From positions 2,988,001-3,052,000 of the forward strand of contig NZ_CP090974.1 of NCBI RefSeq assembly GCF_021513195.1: a DNA stretch of 64,000 nt. Direction: 5' to 3'. Shown piece by piece: positions 28,324 to 36,932 of the stretch. A model generated the notes under the pieces. It saw nothing but the letters and a program-made list of their open reading frames with translations. It had not been told where the DNA came from and did not search any database. The DNA is from Shewanella sp. OMA3-2. GTDB taxonomy: Bacteria; Pseudomonadota; Gammaproteobacteria; Enterobacterales; Shewanellaceae. The translations under genes and the position numbers were made by a program. Numbering within the stretch: position 1 is the stretch's first letter; each line of letters starts with the position of its first letter.

Positions 28324-28421
28324 CTTAAACTGTAGGGGTCAAGTAAAATGCTTGGCTATAATTAGCGACGAAGAAGCGTAAGCCAAGCTTTTTACGTCCT
28401 TTGTTGAGGCGTTTGTTAGGC
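28324..28421 (-). repeat. attC-like recombination site of an integron cassette
   Basis: On the minus strand the site begins GCCTAAC (matches RYYYAAC) and overlaps the cassette gene's stop codon. It continues AAACGCCTCAA, like the start of Vibrio-type attC sites. A long imperfect palindrome follows: GTAAAAAGCTTGGCT against AGCCAAGCATTTTAC. The far end GTTTAAGCC is a degenerate GTTRRRY. The stop codon lying inside the first core site is typical of cassettes. Confidence 0.6.
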
Positions 28422-29009
28422 CTTTTTTTCATAAATTTTTCGGATTTTTTCGACTTCATTTACTAGTGGATCTCTATCGACTTCCCCACCGGAATAAGCT
28501 TCTATATCAATGTAGCTTATTTCAGTTACAGTCTTATTTGCGTATTCATAAGTTGCGGTAACACTAAATTCCGCAGGGCAACTAGACGATGCCTCATCTC
28601 CTAGAATCAAGAAACTTTGAGCTAATGGAAAAACTAGCTCACTATTTGGCGAAAATTGCTGAATGGGTAAAGTAAATGCTTTTAAAGTACGTAAATTCTT
28701 ATTTGGTTTAGTCGCCTCATTAAATTGGTAGAAATCACGATCCAATTCCAACCTTAAATTTTTAGCGCCAACCAACCCTGTATTTTTTATGCTTAAATAT
28801 ATAACAGGAGTATGTTTTTTAAGTAAGGGTTGAATAGTTATATAAGGTCGAGTTAATGCTTCAGTTTGAAGCTTACTTTCTCTGATAGATTCTTCACTCA
28901 ATTTAACCATACGATAAGTTAAAAATGCGTAAATTGCAGTTAAAAAAACTAAAATCGCTGTTAAGCATTCCATTGGATTCTCTTTAACGAAGAATAAAAA
29001 ACTTTCCAT
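28416..29009 (-). CDS. integron cassette protein: single-helix membrane protein
   Basis: 197-aa protein. An N-terminal helix (CLTAILVFLTAIYAFLTYRMV) is followed by a short helical linker and a beta-rich domain (RPYITIQPLL; VIYLSIKNTGLVGAKNLRLEL; EFSVTATYEYANKTVTEI). The IKNTG-x-x-GAKN pattern recalls immunoglobulin-like beta sandwiches found in many uncharacterised membrane-anchored proteins. AGGGAG precedes the ATG at 29009; a longer ORF to 29087 would run into the neighbouring attC. The stop overlaps attC 28324-28421. Function unknown. Confidence 0.7.
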   Translation of the reverse strand: MESFLFFVKENPMECLTAILVFLTAIYAFLTYRMVKLSEESIRESKLQTEALTRPYITIQPLLKKHTPVIYLSIKNTGLVGAKNLRLELDRDFYQFNEATKPNKNLRTLKAFTLPIQQFSPNSELVFPLAQSFLILGDEASSSCPAEFSVTATYEYANKTVTEISYIDIEAYSGGEVDRDPLVNEVEKIRKIYEKKA

Positions 29010-29024
29010 GTGACGACTCCCTAG

Positions 29025-29106
29025 GCCTAACGCCGCGTTAAGCGTACTAAAATTGTGGGTTGAAACGCGTAGCGAACAGAAAAGCAAACAGCTGTTTTAG
29101 TTGAAA
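29025..29106 (-). repeat. attC-like site between the two cassettes
   Basis: The minus strand ends in GCGTTAGGC (perfect GTTRRRY) at 29025-29031, 16 nt before the next cassette's ATG. The opposite end has TTTCAAC (near RYYYAAC) at 29100-29106. The inner arms ACTAAAAC and AATTTTAGT pair. Length about 82 bp, within the attC range. The centre is less symmetrical than that of the other site. Confidence 0.55.
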
Positions 29107-29122
29107 TTAAATGCATTACCGC

Positions 29123-29911
29123 CTATTTTTCTCTGTGGTAATTATGAAAATGATGAGAAACTCCACTTCTAGAATTTATAGAAAGTGCATCATGCTTATC
29201 TCGGTAATGTACGTACAACTCATCAACTAACTTAATACATGCCTCCATTGCTTCTTCAACTTCTTTAACAACGATACTACAAATTTTTTCTCTAGACTTT
29301 TCATAAACACTTATTAAATCATAACCATTAATCTGAGATTTATGTGCTTCTGCCCATGACATGCTTTTGAATAGTTGGTCATCTTCAGTGTATAAATCAC
29401 AAAACCCTTTATGTGCTCTCTCATTACGATCTAAACGAAGAGGAATTCCAGTTTTATCTAGTGTTTTTAAATTCTCTAGAATGTCTGAGTGGTTTTCTTT
29501 AAGTAATTTACTGAGCTGCTTTATATTGAGTTTATGATCAGGAAGCTCAAGCTCCAAAACCTCATTAACAAAATGAAACGCAATATCACGCAGACTTGAA
29601 AATCTAAACAAAGTTAAATCAACGATAGATTTAAGCCAATCGTGTCTATTAATATCCTGTACTGTGGATTTTAACGGAAGACTTTCAACACCAAGCATTT
29701 GAGGAATAACTCTCAAATCTACAAATTGTTGCTCTAAAGCATCAAAACGAATGCTCGTTAGATGAGCATAAGCCATGTGAGGATCTGCTTCCGCAAACTC
29801 ATCCCAATTTTTATATGGATGATCATGAAGAAAATACATATTTATGGAATCATAAAGTACACCTTTAAAAGTTGACTCTTCTAATCCCCACCAATGATAC
29901 TCGTTGTTCAT
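29123..29911 (-). CDS. integron cassette protein with HEPN-like motif
   Basis: 262-aa, mostly helical soluble protein. RNERAHKG near residue 172 contains R-x4-H, the motif of HEPN domains, many of which are RNases in toxin-antitoxin and anti-phage systems. Flanking helices (WLKSIVDLTLFRFSSLRDIAF; SREKICSIVVKEVEEAMEACIKL, each broken by a turn) fit an all-alpha fold. The rest of the protein was not recognised. GGGAG precedes the ATG. As the first of two cassettes on the minus strand, it is followed by an attC-like site. RNase activity and any defence role are inferences from one motif. Confidence 0.65.
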   Translation of the reverse strand: MNNEYHWWGLEESTFKGVLYDSINMYFLHDHPYKNWDEFAEADPHMAYAHLTSIRFDALEQQFVDLRVIPQMLGVESLPLKSTVQDINRHDWLKSIVDLTLFRFSSLRDIAFHFVNEVLELELPDHKLNIKQLSKLLKENHSDILENLKTLDKTGIPLRLDRNERAHKGFCDLYTEDDQLFKSMSWAEAHKSQINGYDLISVYEKSREKICSIVVKEVEEAMEACIKLVDELYVHYRDKHDALSINSRSGVSHHFHNYHREK

Positions 29912-30313
29912 GGCACTCCCAGAAGGTAACGAAGATAGCTAACAGCTTATTCACGGCCCGACGTATAGAGCCGACCGTTTAAGTTATTGATTTCTATCAT
30001 CCTACATTTCCTATATCTTTGAAGTAAAGCAATTTACTGACTGTTACCCTCAGATATAAAACTAAAATAGCGCGTTATAAGTGTCGGCGCCAATGTGAAA
30101 AATAAATCAAACATGATCAATAGATTAGAGTAGCCCTATTTTTATCAATATAGTCCTTTAGACTGCTTTTTGTTCACATAAGTGATGGGGTTGTACTTGC
30201 GGTGTGCTTTAGACACATTGGTATTAAGCAGCAGACTAAATAAAGGTAAATACTCTTCAGCAAAAAAGCCGAGCTAGGCTCGGCTTTGTTTACGAATAAT
30301 GCCACGTTTGAAT
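29912..30313. other. intergenic region at the right end of the cassette array
   Basis: About 400 bp. Next to the HEPN-like gene the minus strand has GCTGTTAGCT (29937-29945) preceded by an imperfect palindrome (about 29943-29985, arms around CTTA..ACGG and CCGT..TAAG). This may be a degenerate attC or attI end. No integrase gene is present. The rest is AT-rich and featureless up to the terminator at 30262. Confidence 0.4.
30262..30288 (-). terminator. rho-independent terminator of the valine/isoleucine operon
   Basis: On the minus strand: AAAGCCGAGC-CTA-GCTCGGCTTTTTT, a GC-rich stem with a long T run, 26 nt after the last gene. An imperfect copy ends the decayed duplicate at 25611-25634. Confidence 0.9.
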
Positions 30314-30422
30314 TTACAAGCGAATGCCACCGTCGATTTCGAATACACGACCGTTAACATAATCATTTTCAATGATAAAACGCACGGTAGAAGCAATTTC
30401 ATGGGCTTCACCCAAACGTCCT
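30264..30422 (-). repeat. right copy of 160-bp direct repeat
   Basis: Functional counterpart of 25611-25770. It comprises the terminator and the last 36 codons of the intact SDR gene. Confidence 0.8.
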
Positions 30423-31072
30423 ACAGGAACCATTTTCGTCATACGCTCTAACGCTTCAGGCTTCATCGCGGCTGTCATTTCAGTGGCAATAACACCTGGG
30501 GCAACGGCTGCTGAACGAATATTATAACGCGCTAACTCTTTAGCCCAACCGACAGACATTGCAGCAACACCTGCTTTTGATGCTGAGTAGTTAGATTGGC
30601 CCATATTACCGGCTTTGGCTAGGCTTGAAATATTGATAATCACGCCCTGCTGGCCAGTTTCAATCATGGCTACAGCAGCTTCACGGCCGCACAAAAATGT
30701 GCCGGTTAAATTGACATTAATGACCGACTGAAATTTTTCATAGGACATACGGTCAGTTACTTTGCCATCTTTTGCCTTAACCATTAATCCATCGCGCAAA
30801 ATGCCGGCGTTATTAATTAACACATTAATATGACCAAAATCTTCGCGAATAAAATTAAAACCCGCGACCACATCTTCTTCGTCGGTAATGTCGAACGCAT
30901 AACCTTGCACTTCAGTTATTGAACCTAGGTCAGCACACGCTTGCTCAAGTTTTGCTTGGTCTACGTCGATAAGCGCCAATTTTGCACCTTGAGTAGCTAA
31001 ATCATGCGCCATAGCAAGACCTAAACCACCCGCGCCACCTGTGATGACGACAACCTTATCTTTTAATTCCAT
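30314..31072 (-). CDS. short-chain dehydrogenase (3-hydroxyacyl-CoA / 3-oxoacyl reductase type)
   Basis: 252-aa SDR enzyme: NAD-binding TGGAGGLGLAMA at the N-terminus, NNAGILRDG near residue 87, catalytic Ser in INISSL, and Tyr/Lys in YSASKAG near 160. As last gene of the branched-chain acyl-CoA operon it probably oxidises the 2-methyl-3-hydroxybutyryl-CoA formed in isoleucine breakdown, but FabG-like activity is possible. It lies 12 nt after mmsB. Its 3' end is duplicated at 25.7 kb. Confidence 0.88.
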   Translation of the reverse strand: MELKDKVVVITGGAGGLGLAMAHDLATQGAKLALIDVDQAKLEQACADLGSITEVQGYAFDITDEEDVVAGFNFIREDFGHINVLINNAGILRDGLMVKAKDGKVTDRMSYEKFQSVINVNLTGTFLCGREAAVAMIETGQQGVIINISSLAKAGNMGQSNYSASKAGVAAMSVGWAKELARYNIRSAAVAPGVIATEMTAAMKPEALERMTKMVPVGRLGEAHEIASTVRFIIENDYVNGRVFEIDGGIRL

Positions 31073-31084
31073 TACCGAGTCCTT

Positions 31085-31990
31085 TTACTTTTTATTTTGA
31101 TTGGCAAATTGTTCAAAAATGCTAGAAAAATCAAGACGACCATGACCTTGACGAGCATGGTTAACATATAAACTACGCGCTAATGCGCCCATTGGGGTAC
31201 TTGAGTTTGATCCTAAGGCGGTTTGTTGCGACAAGCCTAAATCTTTCACCATTAGATCAACCATAAAACCACCTTGATAGCCTTTAGACGATGGCACATT
31301 TTCCATCACGTCTGGACAAGGATTATATTTTTCAAGGGTCCAGTTACCACCACTGCTGACTTTCATGATATCAGACAATACTTTAGGATCTAAACCGTTA
31401 TCTATGCCTAATTGCAACGACTCGCTAGTGCCAACCATTAATACTGATAACAGCATGTTATTACAAATTTTAGCAATTTGACCTGCGCCGACTTGACCAG
31501 CATGGAAAATATTGGCCCCCATCACAGTTAATACCGTTTGTGCCTTGGCGAAGGCCGCTTCAGTGCCACCACAAATAAAGGTCAATGTCCCTGCTGCTGC
31601 GCCTGCTGTACCACCAGAAACGGGGGCATCCATAAAGGCGAGGCCTTTTTCAGCGGCTTTAGCGCCCACTAATTGCGCTGTAGCAGCATCAATAGTTGAG
31701 CAGTCAATTAATAAGGTGTCTTTACCAACAACATCGAGTAAACCTTTATTGTTGTCATCACCCATATAGATACTTTGAACGTGTTTACCTGCTGGCAACA
31801 TACTAATGACATAATCAGCTGACGCTGCGGCGCCACACGCTGTTTTGGCACTTAGTGCCCCTTGTTCGGTTAAGCTGGCTACGGCCTGCGGATTAAGGTC
31901 AAATACCGTTACCGTCATACCCGCTTTAATTAAGTTGGCCGCCATTGGGCCGCCCATGTTACCTAATCCAATAAATGCTACTGTTGCCAT
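31085..31990 (-). CDS. mmsB: 3-hydroxyisobutyrate dehydrogenase
   Basis: 301-aa NAD-dependent enzyme oxidising 3-hydroxyisobutyrate to methylmalonate semialdehyde in valine degradation. Motifs: nucleotide-binding FIGLGNMGGPMAANL, substrate loop DAPVSGGTAGAAAGTLTF, catalytic Lys in GAGQIAKICNNML and KDLGLSQQTA near the C-terminus. The ATG with AAGGA 7 nt upstream is taken; an in-frame TTG two codons earlier is not needed. It sits 12 nt downstream of the HIBCH gene. Confidence 0.95.
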   Translation of the reverse strand: MATVAFIGLGNMGGPMAANLIKAGMTVTVFDLNPQAVASLTEQGALSAKTACGAAASADYVISMLPAGKHVQSIYMGDDNNKGLLDVVGKDTLLIDCSTIDAATAQLVGAKAAEKGLAFMDAPVSGGTAGAAAGTLTFICGGTEAAFAKAQTVLTVMGANIFHAGQVGAGQIAKICNNMLLSVLMVGTSESLQLGIDNGLDPKVLSDIMKVSSGGNWTLEKYNPCPDVMENVPSSKGYQGGFMVDLMVKDLGLSQQTALGSNSSTPMGALARSLYVNHARQGHGRLDFSSIFEQFANQNKK

Positions 31991-32002
31991 GTTCAATTCC
32001 TT

Positions 32003-33118
32003 TTAAAAGTCTTTTAATGGGTGGTTATTCGCTTGCCAAGGTGAGGTTAGTAAGGCCGATAAAGCCTCATCTGTCACCTCTGATACATCGGCAAAACGCC
32101 ATTTTGGATTACGGTCTTTATCAATTAATAGCGCCCTAACCCCTTCACAAAAATCACCATGGGAGCAACAATTCACACTGACACCGAGTTCCCATTTAAA
32201 GCAATCGGCTAAGTCTAAATCTGTACCGAGTGCGGCTTGTGCAAACACTAAATGCCAACTTAATGGGCTACCTGCTAATGCGGTTTTTTGTGCCCGTTTA
32301 AGCCAATCAAGTTCGGTTTGTAAGCTAGACAATTGATGGTGAACATCTTCAATATCACCCGACATCAATAAATTAATCTGTTGTTGAAATTGCTCTAACG
32401 GACTGTCGCCAAGCGCCACAGACACTTTATTCTGCATCGAAGTTAATAGCTGTGTCAGCGCTTGATGATTAACTTGTGCATTATCATTCCAGTGAATATC
32501 GGCCAAAGCATCAAATAGCGGCTCTTTATCGTCACTGGCTAAAAAGTGATTACCAACATTGACATACATGGCATCAGCGGCATTCATATTATAAGCAGTA
32601 AGGCCTAAAAACAGGCCGATTTTACCTGGCATACGATTTAAAAAGTAACTGCCGCCAACATCAGGATATAAGCCAATAGTCACTTCAGGCATAGCAATGC
32701 GGCTGCGCTCGGTTAATACCCGATGACTGCCTCCCGCCATTAAGCCTAGCCCGCCGCCCATAACAATGCCGTCACCCCAAACCAGTACAGGTTTACCAAA
32801 CTGATGCAGCAAATAATCTAACTGATATTCTTGGGTGAAAAACTCACAAGCTTCATCTGTCATTTTATTCGGTGTGGCAACCGATGCATGGTAAATAGCC
32901 CGCACATCACCACCGGCGCAGAATGCTTTATCACCGCTACCCTCTAACACCACCATGGCGATATCATCATTGGTTTGCCATTGCAGTAATTGAGTGGTCA
33001 TCGCCTTCACCATATCGATATTGAGTGCATTAAGCGCTTTTTCGATATTAAGGGTGACAACGCCAATAGACTTACCCGATAACGTGCCGAGAGTTTGAAA
33101 TATGACATCTTGGGTCAT
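32003..33118 (-). CDS. 3-hydroxyisobutyryl-CoA hydrolase
   Basis: 371-aa crotonase-fold thioesterase that releases 3-hydroxyisobutyrate from its CoA ester (valine pathway). It has the crotonase oxyanion segment FCAGGDVRAIYH near residue 67, WGDGIVMGGGLGLMAG near 117 and MPEVTIGLYPDVGGSYFL near 143, which are diagnostic of HIBCH rather than enoyl-CoA hydratase. Its greater length (370 versus 260) fits too. The start ATG overlaps the preceding stop (TAATG), which implies translational coupling. Confidence 0.93.
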   Translation of the reverse strand: MTQDVIFQTLGTLSGKSIGVVTLNIEKALNALNIDMVKAMTTQLLQWQTNDDIAMVVLEGSGDKAFCAGGDVRAIYHASVATPNKMTDEACEFFTQEYQLDYLLHQFGKPVLVWGDGIVMGGGLGLMAGGSHRVLTERSRIAMPEVTIGLYPDVGGSYFLNRMPGKIGLFLGLTAYNMNAADAMYVNVGNHFLASDDKEPLFDALADIHWNDNAQVNHQALTQLLTSMQNKVSVALGDSPLEQFQQQINLLMSGDIEDVHHQLSSLQTELDWLKRAQKTALAGSPLSWHLVFAQAALGTDLDLADCFKWELGVSVNCCSHGDFCEGVRALLIDKDRNPKWRFADVSEVTDEALSALLTSPWQANNHPLKDF

Positions 33119-33897
33119 TAGCAATTTCTCCAGTTTGGTTTACGCTTTTCAAGAAAAGCATTTACGCCTTCGGCTTGATCTTCGGTGTCGAATAAACCGA
33201 CAAAAAGCTCACGTTCTAAAGGTAAAGCCTGAGTGCGCGGCATAGTGCGTCCAGCTTGAATTAAGGTTTTACATACCGACACGCTACTAGGCGACTGGCG
33301 TGCCACTTTAGCCGCCAGCGCAATGGCCGCCTCTAATGCTTGGCCTTGTTCAACCACTTCTTCTACTAAACCAATCTTTTCAGCTTTAGCGGCATCAATG
33401 CGCTCACCACACAAAATCATCCGTTTGGCCCAGCCTTCTCCCACCAAAGCGGTTAAGTTTTGTGTGCCACCAGCGCAAGGTAATAAGCCTACAGTTGCTT
33501 CAGGTAAGGCCATTTGAGCTTGCGCTTCAGCAATGCGGATATCACAGGCTAAAGCCACTTCTAAACCACCGCCCATGGCATAACCGTTAATAGCGGCAAT
33601 TGATACACCGCGAAAGGCACTTAAAGCTTCAAATGCGGCGCCAAAATGCTTAGCCATACTGGCAGCATTGCCTTTGTCGCCATCGGCAAATAAATTTAAA
33701 TCTGCACCCGCGGAGAAAAACTTGTCACCTTGGCCGGTAATCACTAAAGCATAAATGTCTTTATTGTCATTCAGTTCAAGCACTTTGGCTTTCAATGCTT
33801 GTAAGCTTTGTGCCGTCCAGGTGTTAGCTGGCGGGTTATTCATTTTAATAATGGCGGTATTGCCTTCAATACGCACCCAAATAGCCTCTGTCGTCAT
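33118..33897 (-). CDS. enoyl-CoA hydratase
   Basis: 259-aa crotonase-family hydratase. Motifs: FSAGADLNLF near residue 60, GYAMGGGLEVALACDIRIA near 100-118 and LPEATVGLLPCAGGTQNL near 130, including the catalytic Glu positions. In this operon it hydrates methacrylyl-CoA and tiglyl-CoA from valine and isoleucine. Three in-frame ATGs lie close together (33912, 33903, 33897). The last has AAGG at the best distance and is chosen with moderate certainty. Confidence 0.9.
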   Translation of the reverse strand: MTTEAIWVRIEGNTAIIKMNNPPANTWTAQSLQALKAKVLELNDNKDIYALVITGQGDKFFSAGADLNLFADGDKGNAASMAKHFGAAFEALSAFRGVSIAAINGYAMGGGLEVALACDIRIAEAQAQMALPEATVGLLPCAGGTQNLTALVGEGWAKRMILCGERIDAAKAEKIGLVEEVVEQGQALEAAIALAAKVARQSPSSVSVCKTLIQAGRTMPRTQALPLERELFVGLFDTEDQAEGVNAFLEKRKPNWRNC

Positions 33898-34006
33898 AGT
33901 CATAACCTTCATTATTGGTTTACTTTATTACCAGTCATATTGCCAATCAACCTACTGCCAAAGCATGACAGCAGGTTGAGTACCGTAAGCTCGCTAATTC
34001 ATTTGA

Positions 34007-35164
34007 TTAACGAATGGGGTGCGCGTTTGCATCCAGTAGTCGACGGGCAATAATCAACCGCATGATTTCATTCGTCCCTTCAAGAATTTGATGTACGCGT
34101 ACATCACGGAAATGACGTTCTAACGGATATTCGCGAATGTAGCCATAACCGCCATGAATTTGCAGTGCGGCATCACAAACTTGAAAGCCAACATCGGTAG
34201 CAAAACGTTTTGCCATGGCACAATAAGCACTTGATTCAGGGTCTTGCATGTCTAGTTTAAACGCGGCTAAACGCACCATTTGACGCGCGGCAACTAATTC
34301 TGTCGCCATATCGGCTAACTTAAATTGTAATGCTTGAAATGCCGCTAACGGTTTACCAAACTGCTTACGCTCGTTCATATATTGAGTAGCGCGATCAAGT
34401 GCTGATTGCGCAGTACCTATAGAACAGGTAGCAATGTTAATTCGGCCGCCATCTAGGCCTTTCATTGCAAAGGTAAAACCTTGACCTTCTTCACCCAGAA
34501 GATTAGCAACCGGGACACGGACATTTTCAAAACTAATTAATCGTGTTGGCTGGGCATTCCAGCCCATTTTATCTTCCGCTTTACCGTAAGTGACCCCTGC
34601 GGTATCGGCCGGGATCACTACCGCAGATATGCCTTTAGGACCGGCTTCGCCTGTGCGGCACATCACCACTAATAGCTCGGTTTCCCCCGCACCTGAGATA
34701 AACATTTTAGAGCCATTGATAATGTAATCGTCACCGTCACGCACCGCTTTGGTTTGCAGTGATGCTGCATCACTGCCTGCTCCAGGTTCGGTTAAACAAT
34801 ATGAAGCTAATAACTGACCTGTGGTTAACCCTTCTGACCATTGAGTTCGCACCGTCTCGGTTCCCCAGGTGGTCACCATCCAGGTGGCCATATTATGAAT
34901 GGTCAACATAGCAGTCGTCGCGGTACAACCGTAAGACAACTCTTCAAAAATAATTGAGGCATCTAAACGCGATAAGCCCATACCGCCTTCAGATTCTGGC
35001 GAATACAAAGAACAGAACCCCAACTCACCTGCTTTTTGAATCACGTCTTTGGGGAAATGATGTTCTTCATCCCATTTAGCCGCAAATGGGGTTAGTTCAT
35101 CGGCAGCAAATTGACGGGCAAGATCGGCGAATTGGCGTTGATCTTCATTTAAATTAAAATCCAT
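34007..35164 (-). CDS. acyl-CoA dehydrogenase (isobutyryl/2-methylbutyryl-CoA type)
   Basis: 385-aa FAD enzyme introducing the first double bond in branched-chain acyl-CoAs. It begins MDFNLNEDQRQFADLARQFA. FAD-binding motifs are YCLTEPGAGSDAASL and GSKMFISGAG; the C-terminal domain has QIHGGYGYIREYPLERHFRDVR split over two helices, and the catalytic Glu lies in LEGTNEIMRLIIARRLL. The position between mmsA and the hydratase identifies the pathway. A strong hairpin (35213-35240) lies in the gap to mmsA. Confidence 0.93.
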   Translation of the reverse strand: MDFNLNEDQRQFADLARQFAADELTPFAAKWDEEHHFPKDVIQKAGELGFCSLYSPESEGGMGLSRLDASIIFEELSYGCTATTAMLTIHNMATWMVTTWGTETVRTQWSEGLTTGQLLASYCLTEPGAGSDAASLQTKAVRDGDDYIINGSKMFISGAGETELLVVMCRTGEAGPKGISAVVIPADTAGVTYGKAEDKMGWNAQPTRLISFENVRVPVANLLGEEGQGFTFAMKGLDGGRINIATCSIGTAQSALDRATQYMNERKQFGKPLAAFQALQFKLADMATELVAARQMVRLAAFKLDMQDPESSAYCAMAKRFATDVGFQVCDAALQIHGGYGYIREYPLERHFRDVRVHQILEGTNEIMRLIIARRLLDANAHPIR

Positions 35165-35212
35165 TGAGGGACTCCTAACGTTGTTCTGTCTGATGACTCT
35201 TGGGTCATTTGT

Positions 35213-35240
35213 TGGCAGGTTAAGGGGAATTAACCTGCCA
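35213..35240 (-). other. intercistronic hairpin between mmsA and the acyl-CoA dehydrogenase
   Basis: Perfect 11-bp stem TGGCAGGTTAA/TTAACCTGCCA with a 6-nt loop. No T run follows on the minus strand, so it is more likely an mRNA processing or stability element than a terminator. A G7 run (35243-35249) lies beside it. Confidence 0.6.
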
Positions 35241-35285
35241 CTAGGGGGGGATTTTTCGCTAGCTTAAATAACGCTAACTATCTGC

Positions 35286-36779
35286 TTATTTAAGATTAAT
35301 ACTCATGTTTGGACCGCTAACGGCATCGGTTTCAAACCAACGTGAGGTAATGGTTTTAGTTTCTGTGTAGAAACGCACCGCTTGTTTACCGTACGCGTGT
35401 TGGTCACCGTAAAAACTGCCTTTCCAACCTGTGAATGAAAAGAAAGGTAACGGCACAGGAATTGGCACGTTAATACCCACTTGACCCACTTCAATTTCAT
35501 GTTGATATTTACGTGCTGCGCCACCCGATGCAGTAAAGATTGAAGTGCCATTGCCGTATGGGCTGTTATTCACTAGCTCAATTGCATCATCTAAATTATC
35601 AGCTTCCATACAACATAAAACAGGGCCAAAGATTTCTTCTTTGTAAATGCTCATATCTGTGGTGACTTTGCTGAACATAGTTGGGCCAACCCAGTTACCA
35701 GACTCGTAACCTTCAACGGTAAAATCACTGCCGTCTAACAAACATTCTGCGCCTTCTTGTTTACCTTGTTCAATCAAGCTTAATACCCGTGTTTTAGCCG
35801 CAGGGCTGATGACTGGGCCATAGGCAGCGTCAGCATCATTCCATAAACCTGGACGCACTTTGGCTAAAGCCTCTTTCAATTCTGGGATCCACTCTTTGGC
35901 TTTGCCGACAAATATAGCCACCGAAATGGCCATACAACGTTGACCCGCTGCGCCAACTGAGGCGCCAACTAAGTTATTAATGACATGTTGTTTGCTGGCA
36001 TCAGGCATGATCACGCAGTGATTTTTTGCCCCAGCAAAAGCTTGCACACGCTTAAGATTGTCAGTACCGGTTTTATAGATATATTGACCAACCGCAACAG
36101 AGCCGACAAACGATATAGCCTTGATGGCTGGGTCACGTAGTAAAATATCAACCGCCACTTTGTCACCATGAATAAGCTGTAATACGCCTTTTGGCGCCCC
36201 AGCTTCAACAAATAACTCCACTAAACGTTGTGGGGTCATAGGGTCTTGCTCAGACGGTTTTAAAATAAAGGTGTTACCGCATGCAATGGCTAATGGGAAC
36301 ATCCATAACGGGATCATTGCAGGAAAGTTAAAGGGGGTAATACCGGCACATACTCCAAGAGGCTGAGTATAGCTGTAGGTATCAATGTTACGGGCGACGT
36401 TTTCAACGGTTTCGCCCATCATTAATGAGGCAACATTACAGGCATGTTCTGCCACTTCAATACCACGCCATACATCGCCTTTAGCATCTTCAAAGGTTTT
36501 ACCGGTTTCTTGGGCTAAAATAGTCGCGATTTCATCATGGTGTTCTTTGAGAAGATGCTGATAACGCAACATGACTCGAGCACGTTCTGAAACGGGCACT
36601 TCTTTCCAGGTTTTAAAGGCTTCTTTTGCACTGTGAATGGCTTGCGCAACTTCTGCAGGTGTCGCTGCGTTGATTTTTGCAATCACACCATTATTGATAG
36701 GGTTAGTGACGTCGATATTTTGCGTACCAGTACCGACTGTGAACTCGCCATCAATATAATGTTTTACTTGTATGGTCAT
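35286..36779 (-). CDS. mmsA: methylmalonate-semialdehyde dehydrogenase (CoA-acylating)
   Basis: 497-aa aldehyde dehydrogenase converting methylmalonate semialdehyde to propionyl-CoA. It begins [18 protein letters not shown]. The characteristic motifs are [48 protein letters not shown] and the catalytic Cys in [17 protein letters not shown] near residue 285. [16 protein letters not shown] wording near the C-terminus ([19 protein letters not shown]) is specific for MmsA. Confidence 0.96.
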   Translation of the reverse strand: MTIQVKHYIDGEFTVGTGTQNIDVTNPINNGVIAKINAATPAEVAQAIHSAKEAFKTWKEVPVSERARVMLRYQHLLKEHHDEIATILAQETGKTFEDAKGDVWRGIEVAEHACNVASLMMGETVENVARNIDTYSYTQPLGVCAGITPFNFPAMIPLWMFPLAIACGNTFILKPSEQDPMTPQRLVELFVEAGAPKGVLQLIHGDKVAVDILLRDPAIKAISFVGSVAVGQYIYKTGTDNLKRVQAFAGAKNHCVIMPDASKQHVINNLVGASVGAAGQRCMAISVAIFVGKAKEWIPELKEALAKVRPGLWNDADAAYGPVISPAAKTRVLSLIEQGKQEGAECLLDGSDFTVEGYESGNWVGPTMFSKVTTDMSIYKEEIFGPVLCCMEADNLDDAIELVNNSPYGNGTSIFTASGGAARKYQHEIEVGQVGINVPIPVPLPFFSFTGWKGSFYGDQHAYGKQAVRFYTETKTITSRWFETDAVSGPNMSINLK

Positions 36780-36812
36780 AATATATCCTTTGAACCTAAT
36801 TAAATCGTGGTA

Positions 36813-36883
36813 AGCATTGATGGCAATGGTGTTGTATTTTTCCCGCTGACGCTAACGTCACAAGGTTATGGCTCATCAATGCT
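36813..36883. promoter_or_regulatory. nested inverted repeats upstream of mmsA
   Basis: Outer perfect 10-bp arms AGCATTGATG (36813-36822) and CATCAATGCT (36874-36883) enclose an inner palindrome TGACG-CTAA-CGTCA (36847-36860). This lies in the 153-bp gap between the thiolase and mmsA and could be an operator for a second promoter or an RNA structure. Confidence 0.45.
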
Positions 36884-36932
36884 GATCTTGTTGAATGTTA
36901 TGATTTCTAAATCACACTAAACTTCTATCAAA

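Noticed and set aside
28190..28381. 63-aa plus-strand ORF over the attC-like site
   Set aside because: It is the antisense of the attC palindrome and of the 42-aa ORF, with no ribosome-binding site.
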